DNA of 64,000 nt from Mesorhizobium comanense. GTDB lineage: Bacteria > Pseudomonadota > Alphaproteobacteria > Rhizobiales > Rhizobiaceae. A model generated the notes under the pieces. It saw only the letters and a list, made by a program, of their open reading frames with translations, ran no database searches and was not told the origin of the DNA. The stretch is from assembly GCF_005503535.1 (NCBI RefSeq), contig NZ_SCNN01000014.1, forward strand, positions 119,627 to 183,626, read 5' to 3'. Shown here one piece after another: positions 45,318 to 54,650 of the stretch (position 1 is its first letter; each line of letters opens with the position of its first letter). Position numbers and translations under genes: made by a program.

Positions 45318-46223
45318 TCAGACGAAAAGCCTGCCTTCCGCCACCTTGACCGCGTTGCCGCCAATGCGAGCGGAAGCCAGTTTTCCGCCCTCGACATTGA
45401 GTTCGAGGCGAATGCGTGACGGCCGGCCCATCTCCAGCCCCTGCTCTATCCACAGCTGCGAAACCCCGTCGGTCGGCGCGTCGAAGTGCATGATGGCGCC
45501 GGCAAAGGCGGCGGCCGCCGAACCCGTCGCCGGGTCCTCGTAGGAGGGCGTGCCCGGAACGATCATGCGTACGTGGAAGGCGCTTTCGTGGTTCACCGTC
45601 TCGCGGCAGTAGACATAGGGGCTGGCGAAGGCCCATTCGCTCTTGCGCGGCGCCAGTTCCGACCAGGCCTGGTTGTCGAGCCTGATACGGCCCGCCGCCT
45701 CCAGATTGGCGACCGGAATGGTCACATAGGGCACGCCGGCCGACCAGAACGAGACGCGGTGATTCTCAAAGCCGATCTCATGCGGCGCCAGGCCAAGGGC
45801 AGCGCCTATCGCCTTGGGATCGGCCGCAAGCTCAAGTGGCTCGGGCAGTTTGGCGAGGTCGAACTCGGCGAAGGTGGCGCCGTCGTGCCTGCTGACGGCG
45901 CAGCGCACCGGCCCGATGTTTTCTTCGAGCACGAAAATGCCGGCCGCGCCGTCCCCGGCAAGTTCCGCCAGCGCGATCGCCGAGCCCACCGTCGGGTGGC
46001 CGGCGAACGGCATTTCATAGTCGGGCGTGAAGATACGGATGCGGGCGCGATGCTTGGGGTTGTCCGGCGGCAGCACGAAGACCGATTCCGACAGGTTGAA
46101 TTCACGCGCGATGGCCTGCATCGCAGCGGTATCAAGGCCGCCCCCGTCCAGCACCACGGCCAACGGATTGCCAGCCAGCCTGTCGGTCGTAAACACATCG
46201 TAAAGCAAGTAATCGCGTTTCAT
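45318..46223 (-). CDS. PhzF family isomerase/epimerase-like protein
   Basis: A 301-aa protein of the PhzF / diaminopimelate-epimerase-like fold. The family catalytic Glu is in FNLSESVFV (Glu46). FTPDYEMPFAGHPTVGSA and YEDPATGSAAAAFAG are the two conserved loops. Nothing nearby suggests phenazine synthesis, so the substrate is unknown. ATG 46223 was chosen because GGAAGG lies 8 bases upstream; two upstream in-frame ATGs are less likely. Confidence 0.88.
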   Translation of the reverse strand: MKRDYLLYDVFTTDRLAGNPLAVVLDGGGLDTAAMQAIAREFNLSESVFVLPPDNPKHRARIRIFTPDYEMPFAGHPTVGSAIALAELAGDGAAGIFVLEENIGPVRCAVSRHDGATFAEFDLAKLPEPLELAADPKAIGAALGLAPHEIGFENHRVSFWSAGVPYVTIPVANLEAAGRIRLDNQAWSELAPRKSEWAFASPYVYCRETVNHESAFHVRMIVPGTPSYEDPATGSAAAAFAGAIMHFDAPTDGVSQLWIEQGLEMGRPSRIRLELNVEGGKLASARIGGNAVKVAEGRLFV

Positions 46224-46352
46224 CGAGAGAACCTTCCGCATTGATCCGAATTTCTGCCTCAATCCCAACATGAGCGAAATTTAATTTGATATTCGAACCG
46301 TTAGCACTGATCTGTGACCCATAGGGACATAGTGCGCTTCAGGGGGTCCGGC

Positions 46353-47645
46353 GTGGACCAGATTGTCAATCTGCCAAAGACGGAATCGGATTCCGCCATC
46401 GAGACGGCGTTGGGTCTCGACCAGACCGGCCAGCGCAGGACACGCCGCCGCGGCTGGCTCTACGCGCTGCTGTCGTTGATCGTTCTGGTCGCGGCACTCG
46501 CCTTCTATCAGTGGTATGCCGGCACACCGGCCAGGGTCGACTACACCACGGTTCCCGCTGCCAAGGCCGACCTCACCGTGCAGGTATCGGCGACAGGCAC
46601 GCTGCAGCCGCTCACCCAGGTCGACATATCGAGCCAGCTCTCCGGCATCATACGCTCGGTCGCGGTCAACGAAAACCAGCAGGTGAAGAAGGGCGACGTG
46701 CTGGCCGCGCTCGATACCGCCAAACTGCAGGTGCAGATCGAACGCGCCGAGGCCTCGGCCAAGGCGGCCGCCGCCAATGTCGAGGACGCCACCGTGACGC
46801 TGGCGGAGAACGAGAGCGCGCTGGTGCGCGCGGCGGCGCTCACCAAACGCGGCATGGCGACCGACCAGTCGCTGGAGGCCGCGACCGCGACGCGCGACCG
46901 CTCCAAGGCAGCGCTCGACAGTGCACAGGCCAATCTCGCCATCGCCAATGCTGACTTGAAATCGCAGCAGACCGATCTCGCCAACTCGACCATCTACGCC
47001 CCCATCGACGGCATCGTGCTGACCCGTTCGGTCGATCCTGGCCAGACGGTCGCCTCCTCGCTGCAGGCGCCCGTGCTGTTCGTCATCGCCGCCGACTTGC
47101 GGAACATGGAACTGGTGGCGGCGGTCGACGAGGCCGATATCGGCGCGGTCAAGCCAGGCCAGCACGCCCGTTTCACCGTCGACGCCTTTCCTGACCGGCC
47201 ATTCGATGCCGAGATCCGCGACATTTCCTATGCTTCCGTCACCACGGACGGCGTGGTCACTTACAATGCGCGGCTCGAAGTCGACAACAACGAGCTGCTG
47301 CTGCGGCCGGGCATGACCGCCACCGTTTCGGTGGTGACGAGGGAAGCCAAGGCAGTGCTGACAGTGCCCTCCGGGGCTTTCCGTTATCGACCCCAGGCGC
47401 CTGCAGCCCGCGCGTGGAGCTTCAGCGATCTGTTCACCGGCCGCATGGGCCGTCCTGGCGGCAACCGCCAGCGCCAGGCGGCAACCGCTCCCACGGACGG
47501 CTCGCGCACGCTCTATGTGCTGGAGAACGGTCGCCCGCGTCCGGCCAGCGTCAAGGTCGGCTCGACCGATGGCGAACTGACCGAGATCACCTCCGGGCTG
47601 GAGGAAGGCGCGCAGGTCATCACCGCTTCCCAGCAGCGGAACTGA
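46353..47645 (+). CDS. MacA/HlyD-type periplasmic adaptor of an ABC efflux system
   Basis: About 430 aa. One N-terminal membrane anchor (about 34-52) is preceded by a basic RRTRRRG stretch. A biotinyl-lipoyl-like and coiled-coil section follows (VSATGTLQPLTQVDISSQLSG to about 230), then a beta-barrel domain (TIYAPIDGIVLTRSVDPGQ) and an MPL-like C-terminal domain. GTG 46353 was chosen because AGGGGG precedes it by 6 bases; GTG 46314 is an alternative. It forms an operon with the ATPase and permease that follow, as macA-macB-like systems do. Substrate unknown; no outer-membrane TolC-type gene is nearby. Confidence 0.85.
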   Translation: MDQIVNLPKTESDSAIETALGLDQTGQRRTRRRGWLYALLSLIVLVAALAFYQWYAGTPARVDYTTVPAAKADLTVQVSATGTLQPLTQVDISSQLSGIIRSVAVNENQQVKKGDVLAALDTAKLQVQIERAEASAKAAAANVEDATVTLAENESALVRAAALTKRGMATDQSLEAATATRDRSKAALDSAQANLAIANADLKSQQTDLANSTIYAPIDGIVLTRSVDPGQTVASSLQAPVLFVIAADLRNMELVAAVDEADIGAVKPGQHARFTVDAFPDRPFDAEIRDISYASVTTDGVVTYNARLEVDNNELLLRPGMTATVSVVTREAKAVLTVPSGAFRYRPQAPAARAWSFSDLFTGRMGRPGGNRQRQAATAPTDGSRTLYVLENGRPRPASVKVGSTDGELTEITSGLEEGAQVITASQQRN

Positions 47646-47649
47646 GGCC

Positions 47650-48363
47650 ATGGCAGCCGGCGCGCCTCTCATCACCTTTGACAAGGTCTGGAAGAGCTAC
47701 GGCCAGGGCGAGGCCAAGGTGCACGCTCTGGCCGGCGTCGACCTCGCCATCCGGCGCGGCGAATTCGTCGCCATCATGGGGCCGTCCGGATCAGGCAAAT
47801 CAACGGCGATGAACATCATCGGCTGCCTCGACACGCCGACCGCCGGGACCTATTCCTTCATGGGCGTCGATGCCGGCCGGCTCGACCGCAACCGTCGCGC
47901 CATGCTGCGCAACCTCTATGTCGGCTTTGTCTTCCAGGGCTATAATCTCCTGGCCCGCACCACGGCGGCGGAGAATGTCGAACTGCCGCTGATCTATCGC
48001 GGCGTTGCCAGCCGCGAGCGCCGCGACCTTGCCATGCAGGCGCTCGCCCAGGTCGGCCTCGTCGGCCGCGAGCACCACACGCCGGCCGAACTGTCAGGCG
48101 GCCAGCAACAGCGCGTAGCGATCGCGCGCGCCATCGTCACAAGGCCGACGCTGCTCGTCGCCGACGAGCCGACCGGCAACCTCGACACCGCACGCACGCA
48201 CGAGATCATGGAACTGCTGACGCGCCTCAACAGGGAGCTCGGCCTGACCATCACCATGGTCACCCATGAGGCCGACGTCGCCGAGTATGCGGAACGCACC
48301 ATCCGTTTCCTGGACGGTCACGTCGCCTCCGATTCCACGAAGCTGGAGGTGGCGCAACCATGA
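47650..48363 (+). CDS. MacB-like ABC transporter ATP-binding protein
   Basis: A 237-aa ATPase of the MacB/LolD/FtsE class. Walker A is GPSGSGKST (about 43-51), the signature LSGGQQQR, and Walker B LLVADEPTGNLD. It begins four bases after the adaptor stop, and its own stop overlaps the permease ATG (ATGA). Unlike E. coli MacB, ATPase and permease are separate proteins. Confidence 0.92.
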   Translation: MAAGAPLITFDKVWKSYGQGEAKVHALAGVDLAIRRGEFVAIMGPSGSGKSTAMNIIGCLDTPTAGTYSFMGVDAGRLDRNRRAMLRNLYVGFVFQGYNLLARTTAAENVELPLIYRGVASRERRDLAMQALAQVGLVGREHHTPAELSGGQQQRVAIARAIVTRPTLLVADEPTGNLDTARTHEIMELLTRLNRELGLTITMVTHEADVAEYAERTIRFLDGHVASDSTKLEVAQP

Positions 48364-49577
48364 TCTGGGAAACCGTGCGCCTTTCCTTGCGCTCCATCCG
48401 CCGCAACGTGCTGCGCTCCTTCCTGACGCTGCTCGGCATCGTCATCGGCGTGGCCGCCGTCATCGCCATGCTCACCATCGGCTCCGGCACCACGCAGAAG
48501 GTCAAGGCCGACATCGCCAAGCTCGGCAGCAACTTGCTCGTTGTGCGAGCCGGGCGTCCGGCCGGTCCCGGCGGCCCGGGTGGGCTCGACCAGGCGGTGC
48601 GGCCGCTGGCCGAAAAGGATCTTGCGGCACTGGTCGCGCATCTGAGCGGTGCGCGCGCCATCTCGCCGGCTTCGCAGAAGCAGGTGCGCGTCATCTTCGG
48701 CACCGAAAGCCTGACCTCCGGCGTCACCGGTACTGACAGCGCCTATCTCGACGCGCGCGACTGGAAGCTTGCGTCCGGCCGCCCGTTCAGCGATTCCGAG
48801 ACCCGTTCGGGCACCGGCGTGTGCCTGATCGGCGAGACGGTGCGCCAGCAGTTCTTCGGCGCCGGCGATCCCGAGGGCGAAACCATCCGCGTCAACCGCA
48901 CCTCCTGCAAGATCATCGGCCTGCTCGAGCCCAAGGGCTATACCGGCTTCGGCCAGGACCAGGACAATGTGGTGCTGATGCCCTTGCACGCTTATCAGCG
49001 CCGCATCGCCGGCAATCGCGACATCGACAACATCTACATCGCCGCCGACGACCGCACCCCGACCAGCGAACTGCAGCCGCGCGTCGAGGACATTCTGCGC
49101 GATGCGCGTCGCGTGACGCCCGACCGGGAGAGCGATTTCGCCATCCGCGACATGACCCAGATCGCCGACGCCATGGCCAGTGCCACCACCACCATGACCG
49201 GCATGCTGGGCGCGGTCGCCGGCGTCAGCCTGTTGGTCGGCGGCATCGGCATCATGAACATCATGCTGGTCTCGGTCACCGAGCGCACCCGCGAGATCGG
49301 CATCAGGCTCGCCATCGGCGCGCATGAAAAGCACATCCTCATCCAGTTTCTCGTCGAGGCGACGGTGCTGTCGCTGCTCGGCGGCATCATCGGCATCCTG
49401 ATCGGCCTTTCGCTTGCCGGTCTCGCCTCGGTGACGCTGACCATACCTTTCGCGCCGAGCCCTGCCGTCATCCTGCTCGCGGTCGGCTTTTCCGCGCTGA
49501 TCGGCATGGTGTTCGGCTTCTTCCCGGCCCTGCGCGGTGCGCGCCTCGACCCGATCGATGCCTTGCGGCACGAATAG
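48360..49577 (+). CDS. MacB-like ABC transporter permease (FtsX domain)
   Basis: A 405-aa permease. One N-terminal helix (about 18-40) precedes a MacB-type periplasmic core (about 45-270). Three C-terminal helices form the FtsX domain with VGGIGIMNIMLVSVTERTRE, ending DPIDALRHE. It completes a tripartite-type export operon whose substrate (peptide, macrolide or other) cannot be told from sequence. Confidence 0.92.
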   Translation: MIWETVRLSLRSIRRNVLRSFLTLLGIVIGVAAVIAMLTIGSGTTQKVKADIAKLGSNLLVVRAGRPAGPGGPGGLDQAVRPLAEKDLAALVAHLSGARAISPASQKQVRVIFGTESLTSGVTGTDSAYLDARDWKLASGRPFSDSETRSGTGVCLIGETVRQQFFGAGDPEGETIRVNRTSCKIIGLLEPKGYTGFGQDQDNVVLMPLHAYQRRIAGNRDIDNIYIAADDRTPTSELQPRVEDILRDARRVTPDRESDFAIRDMTQIADAMASATTTMTGMLGAVAGVSLLVGGIGIMNIMLVSVTERTREIGIRLAIGAHEKHILIQFLVEATVLSLLGGIIGILIGLSLAGLASVTLTIPFAPSPAVILLAVGFSALIGMVFGFFPALRGARLDPIDALRHE

Positions 49578-49631
49578 AGTGCGCTGCCATTCCCGGCGGA
49601 GCGCAGGGCGCGAACTTCGGCGCGACAGCGA

Positions 49632-50555
49632 TCAGGGCTTTTGCGGCGCCCCAGTCGTCAACGACGAAAAGGAAAAGAACCGCCATCCGAGGTTCACGGC
49701 GAGTCCCGCCAGCAGGATCAGCACCAGGCCGACAGCCTGCATGAGCGTTATCGAACGGCCGAACACGAGAAAATCCGACAACAGGGCGGCAACCGGATTG
49801 AGGAATGCGCCCGCCGCGATGACGGCGATGGGAAGCTGGGGATAGGAGGAATAGAGCAGTATGTAGACGATGCCGGTATGGATGACGCCGAGGCCGACGA
49901 GCCACAGCCACATGGTGTTCTCGCCTCCCTGAAGTGCCGGCACACTGACGAACGGCGCGAAAACGATGACGCCGATGAGGCAATGAACGGCGCTGAGCAC
50001 GCTCGGCCTGACGGATTTCACGGCCCGGGTCGTCAAGGTCGTTGCCGCGTAGAACAGGGAGGCGACAAGTGCCAGGCCGACCCCGATCAGCCAGTTGTGA
50101 TCCGCCCGCATCATGCCAAGCTTCGGAATGATCGTGAGAACCAGGCCAAGGAATGCGACGCAAATCCATCCCAGCCTGTCCCGCGATAGCCCTTCTCCAA
50201 GAAGAAACGCCCCGGCCAGCACGATCCAGAACGGTTGCAGATGATAGATGATGGTCGCAAAGCCGATCGAAGTCAGTTTGAAAGCCTCAAACAGCGCAAG
50301 CCAGTTCACCACCAGGCAGACCCCGCTTGCCAGGACCAGCGGCCACAGCCTCCTGTCGGTGATCAGCAGGCTCCGCCATCCTTCCCGCAGCGATGTCCAT
50401 CCGATCAGGGCGATGGCACCGAACAGACAACGGAAGAAGACGACGTTGAATGTAGGCTGGCCGGACTGGATGGAGAAAAGCCCCACCGTGCCGGACACGG
50501 CCATTCCGGCGGAAAGCATGATTGTGGCGCGCGTCAGCCCCGGTTTGGCTTCCAT
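49632..50555 (-). CDS. EamA/DMT-family transporter
   Basis: A 307-aa protein with ten predicted membrane helices in two EamA halves (about 15-140 and 160-290), as in drug/metabolite exporters. ATG 50555 (MEAKPGLTRAT) was chosen; a longer frame to 50630 adds a polar leader without family features. It is convergent with the efflux operon. Substrate unknown. Confidence 0.88.
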   Translation of the reverse strand: MEAKPGLTRATIMLSAGMAVSGTVGLFSIQSGQPTFNVVFFRCLFGAIALIGWTSLREGWRSLLITDRRLWPLVLASGVCLVVNWLALFEAFKLTSIGFATIIYHLQPFWIVLAGAFLLGEGLSRDRLGWICVAFLGLVLTIIPKLGMMRADHNWLIGVGLALVASLFYAATTLTTRAVKSVRPSVLSAVHCLIGVIVFAPFVSVPALQGGENTMWLWLVGLGVIHTGIVYILLYSSYPQLPIAVIAAGAFLNPVAALLSDFLVFGRSITLMQAVGLVLILLAGLAVNLGWRFFSFSSLTTGAPQKP

Positions 50556-50679
50556 TCTTTTCCATCCGCTTGCCGCGATATGCCGGCAACACGCTTCGGA
50601 TCGCAGGGATTCGGGAAGAGCCACCCGCAAAAATATCTCTCGACCAGCGACCTCGTGCGGGCAGCGTCGCCCGATCGGT

Positions 50680-51408
50680 TCAGGCTCTGTCCTGGCCCTC
50701 GTTGGCGAAGTGCCACGCGATCAGCGGCTTCATGTGCAGCGACAGCCCGTCCGGCAGGTCGCTCGCATCGCGGATGATCACCGGACCCTCGATTTCCGGA
50801 TCCGTCTCGGCGGCGACGAAGGCGCGGATGCGCGAAGCAATGTCATCGGCCGGTTCATCGACATGGTAGCGGCGAAAGATGACGGTGCCGCTCGGGATAG
50901 ACAGGGCGTGCCAGCGCCGGCCGCGCCTTGCATCCGACAGGTCGAGACCAGTTTCCTCGCGCACTTCGCGGATCATGTTGGAATCGACATCGACCAGCCC
51001 GTCGCGGAAGTCGATCGGCTCGAATGAACCGGCGGCAAAATAGACGCTGCCGGCGCCTACCGTGTGGCGCCCCATGCGGATCGCCACCAGCGCATTGTCG
51101 CCCGCCACCAGCATGGCGTGGGCGTAGGCGTGCTCGGCGCCGGAGTTCTCGCGCCGCTTACGCCAAAGCATGAAGGTTGAGTAGTTCACCGCATGGCAGC
51201 GCCCGACCAGATGCCGGTCGCGCCAGGCAAGCTGTGACAGAAGCACCACCGTTCCGTCGAAAAGCGCGGGATTGGCCGATATCTCCTGCTGCCAGTTGGC
51301 GGCGATCGCCTCCGAATTGTCCAGCGCAAAGGGATGCGGGCCAGGGTCGAGCCGCACGTCGATCGCGTCGACGGGCAGGATCACATTGCGCGGCAGGTCG
51401 AAGCTCAT
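50680..51408 (-). CDS. NUDIX hydrolase
   Basis: A 242-aa protein with a partly degenerate Nudix box: REVREETGL is intact, but the upstream Gly and first Glu of GX5EX7REUXEEXGU are not in register (DFRDGLVDVDSNMI). ATG 51408 is the family-like start (MSFDLPRNVILPVD). It starts six bases after the EEP-family gene stop, so the two are probably co-transcribed. Substrate unknown. Confidence 0.82.
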   Translation of the reverse strand: MSFDLPRNVILPVDAIDVRLDPGPHPFALDNSEAIAANWQQEISANPALFDGTVVLLSQLAWRDRHLVGRCHAVNYSTFMLWRKRRENSGAEHAYAHAMLVAGDNALVAIRMGRHTVGAGSVYFAAGSFEPIDFRDGLVDVDSNMIREVREETGLDLSDARRGRRWHALSIPSGTVIFRRYHVDEPADDIASRIRAFVAAETDPEIEGPVIIRDASDLPDGLSLHMKPLIAWHFANEGQDRA

Positions 51409-51413
51409 TGGTA

Positions 51414-52526
51414 TCAGGCCATGTCCAGCGTGATCGCCACCGGGCAATGATCCGAGGCCTTCGGCCGGTCCCATCCGGCACGGGGAAAACGCTCGACCTC
51501 CTGCCCCGCCGGAAAGATCGTGCGCCAGGGCTGGCCGTTGCGGATGATGTCGGGAACGGCAGCGGCATTCCTTGCCGCCAGCCCTTTCGACAGCAGGATA
51601 TAGTCGAGCTGGCACAGATGCCGCTCTCCCGGACCTCGCGTATGATAGAAAGTCCAGCGGTTCATTTCCGGTCGCCGCTCGACAATGTTTTCGCTGAAAC
51701 CGCCGGCCGTCAGCACATTGATGCAGGACAGGTTCTCGTCGACCACCTCGAAGCGGTAACCGTCGACATCATCGCCGGCTATTTTCACACGCTGGCGGTA
51801 ATCGTTCATGTCGCCGCAGATCGCCCAGCGCTTGTCGGCTGCATGCTCCTTGCCGAAGCGATCCTCGATGATGCGCCGCACGGCCTGCGCCTCCGCGATG
51901 CGTACCGGCATCGTCGCCTCGCGCCCGTCGAGCCCGTTGCGCGGCGGCCCCATCGACTTGAAGTGCACGAGGTAGAGCGTCAGCGGCAGGCCTGCGACCT
52001 TGATGTCGACCTCCAGGCAATCGCGCCGGAAGACCCGCTCGTTGGCCTGATTGCCAAGGGCTGCAAGCTCCGGTGTGTGCAGGCCGAACTGCTCGTAGGT
52101 CACATAGGCGTGGCTGGTCATGCGCACGAATTCGATCGGCTGGCCCTGCGCGGTCTCGTTGCGCATCATCACGGCCACGTCGATGCCGCGTGAATCATTG
52201 CCCGACGTGGTGTATTTCTGGCGATAGCCCTGCCCCACCATCTTGAACAGGTAGCCGTATTCGAAGGCTTTCAGCGCCTCGATGTTGTCGACCTCCTGCA
52301 TGCAGATGATGTCGGCGCGGGTGGCCGCGATGGCGAGTGCCGTCAGTTGCCGCATGTCGTCGGACTGGGCGATGGCGCGCGCCTGCTCCAGCATCCTGTA
52401 TTCCGCCTCGCTCTGTATATCGAACAGCGCCAGCGTCCGATCCTCGTTGAGCTGGTTGCGGTATCCGGAAAAATCGAACCTGTTCATCAGGTTCTCGACG
52501 TTGAAGGTGGCAAGGCGCAGCGACAT
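51414..52526 (-). CDS. Endonuclease/exonuclease/phosphatase family protein
   Basis: A 370-aa protein with the full set of EEP catalytic motifs: ATFNVENLM at the N-terminus, ICMQEVDNIEA, LYLVHFKSM, CGDMNDY and the C-terminal KASDHCPVAI. No signal peptide is seen, so it is probably cytoplasmic. The substrate class (nucleic acid, phosphoester or lipid) cannot be decided. ATG 52526 was chosen over an ATG 12 codons upstream. Confidence 0.88.
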   Translation of the reverse strand: MSLRLATFNVENLMNRFDFSGYRNQLNEDRTLALFDIQSEAEYRMLEQARAIAQSDDMRQLTALAIAATRADIICMQEVDNIEALKAFEYGYLFKMVGQGYRQKYTTSGNDSRGIDVAVMMRNETAQGQPIEFVRMTSHAYVTYEQFGLHTPELAALGNQANERVFRRDCLEVDIKVAGLPLTLYLVHFKSMGPPRNGLDGREATMPVRIAEAQAVRRIIEDRFGKEHAADKRWAICGDMNDYRQRVKIAGDDVDGYRFEVVDENLSCINVLTAGGFSENIVERRPEMNRWTFYHTRGPGERHLCQLDYILLSKGLAARNAAAVPDIIRNGQPWRTIFPAGQEVERFPRAGWDRPKASDHCPVAITLDMA

Positions 52527-52714
52527 GCCATGACCTTTGCCTGCAAGAACGGCGGAAGACAAGATCGCCGGACCACAAGCGGGGATCGTTTGGTCCTGAC
52601 GGCTTTCCCGCCATGGTTGACGGAACCTTTCCGTTCATCCGCCGTTCAGACGCAAAGATCCACAGTAGGCCCATTCCCAGGGTAGGCGTGGGGCCGTATC
52701 TCTTGGAGAGTACA

Positions 52715-53278
52715 ATGCATTCGCTTTTTTCAACCACTATAAAGTCCGGGCTGATAGCGCTCGGCATCGTTTCCGGCATCACCGTTCCGTCCTATGCCGG
52801 CCCGATCCTCCAGCCGAACCTGGCAATCCCCGCCAGCACGGCCGCGCCGACGGCAACGCCGGTCCGCGACAGCTGGGCGGGCGGCAATGACCGCCAGCAA
52901 TTCAACGGCGATAACTTCAGATGGCGCCGGTCGGGCCACTGGAACCGGGGAAATTGGGATCGCGGAAACTGGAATCGCGGCAACTGGAACCGGGGCGACT
53001 ACCGGCGCTGGGGTCACCGCCATTATCGCGGCGGCTACGACGATGGCGCCGCCGCAGTGCTCGGTCTTGGCCTGGGGCTCGGCCTCGGCGCCATGTACAA
53101 CAACTATAACAACTACGACTACTATGCCCCGGCGCCGCGCCGCTACTATCGGGCCGGCCGGCTTTCGAACGCCCACGTCCAGTGGTGCTATAACAGGTAT
53201 AGGTCCTACCGGGCCTACGACAACACGTTCCAGCCCTATAACGGCCCGCGCCAGCAGTGCTATTCGCCCTATAGCTGA
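52715..53278 (+). CDS. BA14K family exported protein with N-W-x-R-G repeats
   Basis: A 187-aa protein with a signal peptide (about 1-29, ending PSYAG). A tandem run of four NWNRG-like pentapeptides (52937-52996) and a Tyr/Asn/Gly-rich middle follow. The C-terminal BA14K-like block QWCYNRYRSYRAYDNTFQPY ends with a second Cys. The family is common in Rhizobiales envelopes and is named for a Brucella immunoreactive protein; its function is unclear. ATG 52715 follows TTGGAGAG. Confidence 0.82.
   Translation: MHSLFSTTIKSGLIALGIVSGITVPSYAGPILQPNLAIPASTAAPTATPVRDSWAGGNDRQQFNGDNFRWRRSGHWNRGNWDRGNWNRGNWNRGDYRRWGHRHYRGGYDDGAAAVLGLGLGLGLGAMYNNYNNYDYYAPAPRRYYRAGRLSNAHVQWCYNRYRSYRAYDNTFQPYNGPRQQCYSPYS
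52937..52996 (+). repeat. Four tandem 15-bp coding repeats
   Basis: Four consecutive 15-base units encode HWNRG, NWDRG, NWNRG and NWNRG in the BA14K-type protein. The units differ at a few bases, mostly synonymous. Confidence 0.8.
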
Positions 53279-53299
53279 GGCACGCTGGTCAAAATCGGA

Positions 53300-53329
53300 A
53301 GAACGGCGTCGCAAATGCGGCGCCGTTCT
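53300..53329 (+). terminator. Possible terminator after the BA14K gene
   Basis: The stem AGAACGGCG (53300-53308) / CGCCGTTCT (53321-53329) has a 12-nt loop and lies 22 bases after the stop. The T-run that should follow is weak (CATTTG). Confidence 0.4.
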
Positions 53330-53354
53330 CATTTGAAGCAACGCGTTCTCGACC

Positions 53355-53540
53355 GTGGAGCAGCAGTGGAATGGCCGCCAGTTCGTCGTCAACCAGAAGG
53401 TGAAGGAAATCCCGTCGGTCGAGCAGGCGCGGCAATGGCACCAGCAACTGGCCGAAATGCACCAGCAACTGACGGCGGAGATGCAAAAGCTGATGGACCT
53501 GCTGGACGACGATGGCGAGTCCGGCGGCTCGAGCGCCTGA
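53355..53540 (+). CDS. Small hypothetical coiled-coil protein
   Basis: A 61-aa frame from GTG 53355. It is rich in Gln, Met and Leu with heptad-like spacing (HQQLAEMHQQLTAEMQKLMDLL) and an acidic tail DDDGESGGSS. No family recognised and no clear ribosome-binding site. The non-random composition suggests a real gene, but this is uncertain. Confidence 0.45.
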   Translation: MEQQWNGRQFVVNQKVKEIPSVEQARQWHQQLAEMHQQLTAEMQKLMDLLDDDGESGGSSA

Positions 53541-53550
53541 CAGGCAAATG

Positions 53551-53577
53551 AAAAAGGGGCGGCCAGAGCCGCCCCTT
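53551..53577 (-). terminator. ilvC: Rho-independent terminator of ilvC
   Basis: A 10-bp stem (53554-53563 with 53568-53577) has loop CAGA. On the minus strand it is followed by TTTTTCATTTG. It lies 28 bases after the ilvC stop. The same hairpin may also end the small plus-strand gene, but the T-run is only on the minus side. Confidence 0.8.
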
Positions 53578-53605
53578 CCCACAATCGGACAAACCGAGCG
53601 GCGGC

Positions 53606-54625
53606 TCAGTTCTTGGTCTTGTCGACCAGCTTGTTCTTCGAGATCCACGGCATCATCGCGCGCAGCTTGGCGCCGACTTCCTCGATCTGGTGGCTGTCGT
53701 TGTTGCGGCGGATGCCCTTGAAGCGCGACATGCCGGCGCGGTATTCCTGCATCCATTCCGACGTGAACTTGCCGGTCTGGATGTCCTTCAGCACGCGCTT
53801 CATCTCGGCCTTGGTCTCGGCGGTGATGATGCGCGGACCCGAGACATACTCGCCCCATTCGGCGGTGTTCGAGATCGAGTAGTTCATGTTGGCGATGCCG
53901 CCTTCATAGATCAGGTCGACGATCAGCTTCACTTCGTGCAGGCACTCGAAATAAGCCATTTCAGGCGCGTAGCCGGCTTCCACCAGCGTCTCGAAGCCGG
54001 CACGGATCAGTTCGACCAGACCACCGCACAGGACGACCTGCTCGCCGAACAGGTCGGTTTCGCATTCCTCGCGGAAATTGGTCTCGATGATGCCCGAGCG
54101 GCCGCCGCCGACGCCGCAGGCGTAGGAGAGCGCCAGATCGAGCGCATTGCCCGACGCGTCCTGGTTGACGGCGACCAGGCACGGCACGCCGCCGCCTTTC
54201 TGGTATTCGCCGCGCACCGTGTGGCCAGGGCCCTTCGGCGCGATCATGACGACATCCACCGTCGACTTCGGCTCGATCAGGCCGAAATGCACGTTGAGGC
54301 CGTGCGCGAAGGCGATCGCCGCGCCGTCGCGGATGTTCGGCGCGATCTCGTTCTTGTAGATGTCGGCCTGCAACTCGTCGGGCGTCGCCATCATCATCAG
54401 GTCGGCCCATTTGGCGGCCTCGGCCACGCTCATCACCTTGAGACCGTCGGCCTCGACCTTCTTGGCGGTCGCCGAGCCGGCCTTGAGGCCAATGGCGATT
54501 TCCTTGGCGCCGGAATCCTTGAGGTTGAGCGCATGCGCCCGGCCCTGGCTGCCATAGCCGATGATGGCGACCTTCTTGCCCTTGATCAGGTTGAGATCGG
54601 CATCACGATCGTAATAGACGCGCAT
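53606..54625 (-). CDS. ilvC: Ketol-acid reductoisomerase
   Basis: The 339-aa class I enzyme of valine, leucine and isoleucine synthesis. The NADPH motif GYGSQGRAHALNL (about 24-36) and metal-binding residues in DLFGEQVVLCGGL and ECLHEVKLIVDLIYEGG are present. ATG 54625 follows AAGGAAG. It lies 25 bases downstream of a tetR-type gene on the same strand and has a strong terminator. Confidence 0.97.
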   Translation of the reverse strand: MRVYYDRDADLNLIKGKKVAIIGYGSQGRAHALNLKDSGAKEIAIGLKAGSATAKKVEADGLKVMSVAEAAKWADLMMMATPDELQADIYKNEIAPNIRDGAAIAFAHGLNVHFGLIEPKSTVDVVMIAPKGPGHTVRGEYQKGGGVPCLVAVNQDASGNALDLALSYACGVGGGRSGIIETNFREECETDLFGEQVVLCGGLVELIRAGFETLVEAGYAPEMAYFECLHEVKLIVDLIYEGGIANMNYSISNTAEWGEYVSGPRIITAETKAEMKRVLKDIQTGKFTSEWMQEYRAGMSRFKGIRRNNDSHQIEEVGAKLRAMMPWISKNKLVDKTKN

Positions 54626-54650
54626 TTTTACTTCCTTCCCGTTTTGAAGA

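Noticed and set aside
45318..46223. A phenazine biosynthesis locus around the PhzF-like gene
   Set aside because: No other phz gene is near; PhzF-fold proteins are widespread with other or unknown functions.
46281..47684. A 467-codon minus-strand frame
   Set aside because: Antisense to the MacA-like adaptor gene, which has convincing domains.
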